Source of the DNA: Acinetobacter sp. XS-4
Lineage (GTDB): Bacteria > Pseudomonadota > Gammaproteobacteria > Pseudomonadales > Moraxellaceae
Length of the DNA stretch: 64,000 nt
Direction: 5' to 3'
Assembly (NCBI RefSeq): GCF_023920705.1
Contig: NZ_CP094657.1
Coordinates: 2,480,001 to 2,544,000, forward strand
Under the pieces are notes generated by a model. That model saw only the letters and a list, made by a program, of their open reading frames with translations, had not been told where the DNA came from and did no database searches. Positions 63,268 through 64,000 of the stretch are shown piece by piece. A program made the position numbers and the translations under genes. The first letter of the stretch is position 1. The number at the start of each line of letters is the position of its first letter.

Positions 63268-64000
63268 GTGAGTTTGTCAAAATCGTGGAGGTCGGTCCCA
63301 GAGACGGCCTCCAAAACGAAAAGCAGGCTTTAACTGTCGAACAACGCTTAAACTTCATTAATGACCTGATTAATGCAGGTCTAAAATCGATTGAAGTCGG
63401 TTCATGCGTTTCCGCAAAATGGGTGCCGCAAATGGCTCAAAGTGATGAGCTATTTAAGCTGTTACCCCAAACAACCGATGTACAATTTAGTCTGCTCACC
63501 CCCAATATCAAAGGTTTTGAAACCGCTCAAGCGGTAGGATGCAAAGAGGTTGCGGTGTTTACCGCAGCTTCTGAAAGCTTTACCCGTAAAAATATCAACT
63601 GCTCAATCGACGAGAGCTTTGAAAAATTTAGTGATGTCATGACTGCTGCAAAAGCACATAACATACGTGTACGAGGTTATGTCTCTTGTATTGTCGATTG
63701 TCCTTATGAAGGCGCAATTGCTCCTGAGCAAGTCGTAAAAGTTGTTAAACGACTCTATGACATGGGCTGCTATGAAGTATCTTTAGGTGAAACCATTGGT
63801 ACGGCTACACCAGATCGAGTTCAAAAGGTTTGGCAAGCCTGTCTGGCTGAGCTAGATAGCTCAGTGTTAGCAGGACATTTCCACAACACCTATGGCATGG
63901 CGATTGCCAATATTTATCAGTCTTTACAGCAAGGCATTCGTGTTTTTGATTCGTCTCTTGCAGGTCTTGGTGGTTGCCCTTATGCCAAAGGTGCCTCTGG
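63264..64000 (+). CDS. liuE: Hydroxymethylglutaryl-CoA lyase (3' end outside window)
   Basis: 245 codons in the window, from an ATG at 63264 with AGGAGGAAG ahead. The product begins MSEFVKIVEVGPRDGLQNEK, the signature of the HMG-CoA lyase/DRE-TIM family, and has the catalytic cysteine region GLGGCPYAKGASG at the cut end. It splits HMG-CoA into acetoacetate and acetyl-CoA, ending the leucine pathway. Translation overlaps the liuD stop. Confidence 0.95.
   Translation, partial: MSEFVKIVEVGPRDGLQNEKQALTVEQRLNFINDLINAGLKSIEVGSCVSAKWVPQMAQSDELFKLLPQTTDVQFSLLTPNIKGFETAQAVGCKEVAVFTAASESFTRKNINCSIDESFEKFSDVMTAAKAHNIRVRGYVSCIVDCPYEGAIAPEQVVKVVKRLYDMGCYEVSLGETIGTATPDRVQKVWQACLAELDSSVLAGHFHNTYGMAIANIYQSLQQGIRVFDSSLAGLGGCPYAKGAS

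Overview
The window looks like chromosomal DNA of an Acinetobacter of the baumannii/calcoaceticus group. It is AT-rich, and it carries the divergent umuDAb-ddrR pair with its palindromic operator (as far as I know restricted to Acinetobacter), a DcaP-type porin, and a dense set of LysR/AraC regulators beside SDR, GST, LysE and MFS genes. I see no rRNA, tRNA, CRISPR array, prophage or transposase. The sequence is cut at both ends: an AraC-type regulator on the left and HMG-CoA lyase on the right.

Layout. 0-16 kb is regulator-plus-enzyme cassettes: AraC / SDR-cupin-MFS; SDR-AraC; a paiAB-like acetyltransferase and FMN-binding pair divergent from a MocR regulator; lrgAB-like genes with a LysR regulator; YfcF- and YghU-type glutathione transferases; a frameshifted DUF2000 gene; LysE; and a LysR/SDR divergon. 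16.3-20.9 kb is a sulfur-storage encapsulin locus: rhodanese, EpsC/SrpH-type serine acetyltransferase, family 2A shell, and a cysteine desulfurase cargo with a long disordered N-terminus. 21-24 kb holds three copies of an approximately 135-bp hairpin-forming intergenic repeat around LysE, AlaX and LysR genes. 24-28 kb is a five-gene amino-acid ABC importer with two binding proteins resembling the cysteine-binding CjaA type. Together with the encapsulin this suggests a cysteine and sulfur neighbourhood.

28-33 kb has GNAT, MFS, LysR, a cyclophilin-like protein and an exported hydrolase. 32.8-39 kb has a striking sensory module: a 1154-residue protein that fuses an NCS1 permease, a cysteine cluster, a histidine kinase and a receiver; a LuxR-type response regulator overlapping it by 4 bp; and a divergent stand-alone NCS1 permease with the same cysteine cluster. 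40-41.6 kb is the SOS-like umuDAb/ddrR divergon. 41.6-49 kb looks like a stress island: katE with a DJ-1-like tail, a haem-oxygenase-like protein, CinA-like protein, a Gln/Asn-rich disordered protein, small lipoproteins, and a strongly predicted promoter driving a folded RNA leader ahead of a tiny membrane ORF.

50-54 kb has an exported SGNH hydrolase and an aromatic-acid-type MFS transporter with a DcaP porin. 54.3-64 kb has a methyltransferase, then an acyl-CoA synthetase and TetR regulator divergent from the leucine/isovalerate (liu) operon, which converts isovaleryl-CoA to acetoacetate and acetyl-CoA. Functional calls rest on reading motifs and remembered family features; no database search was run.
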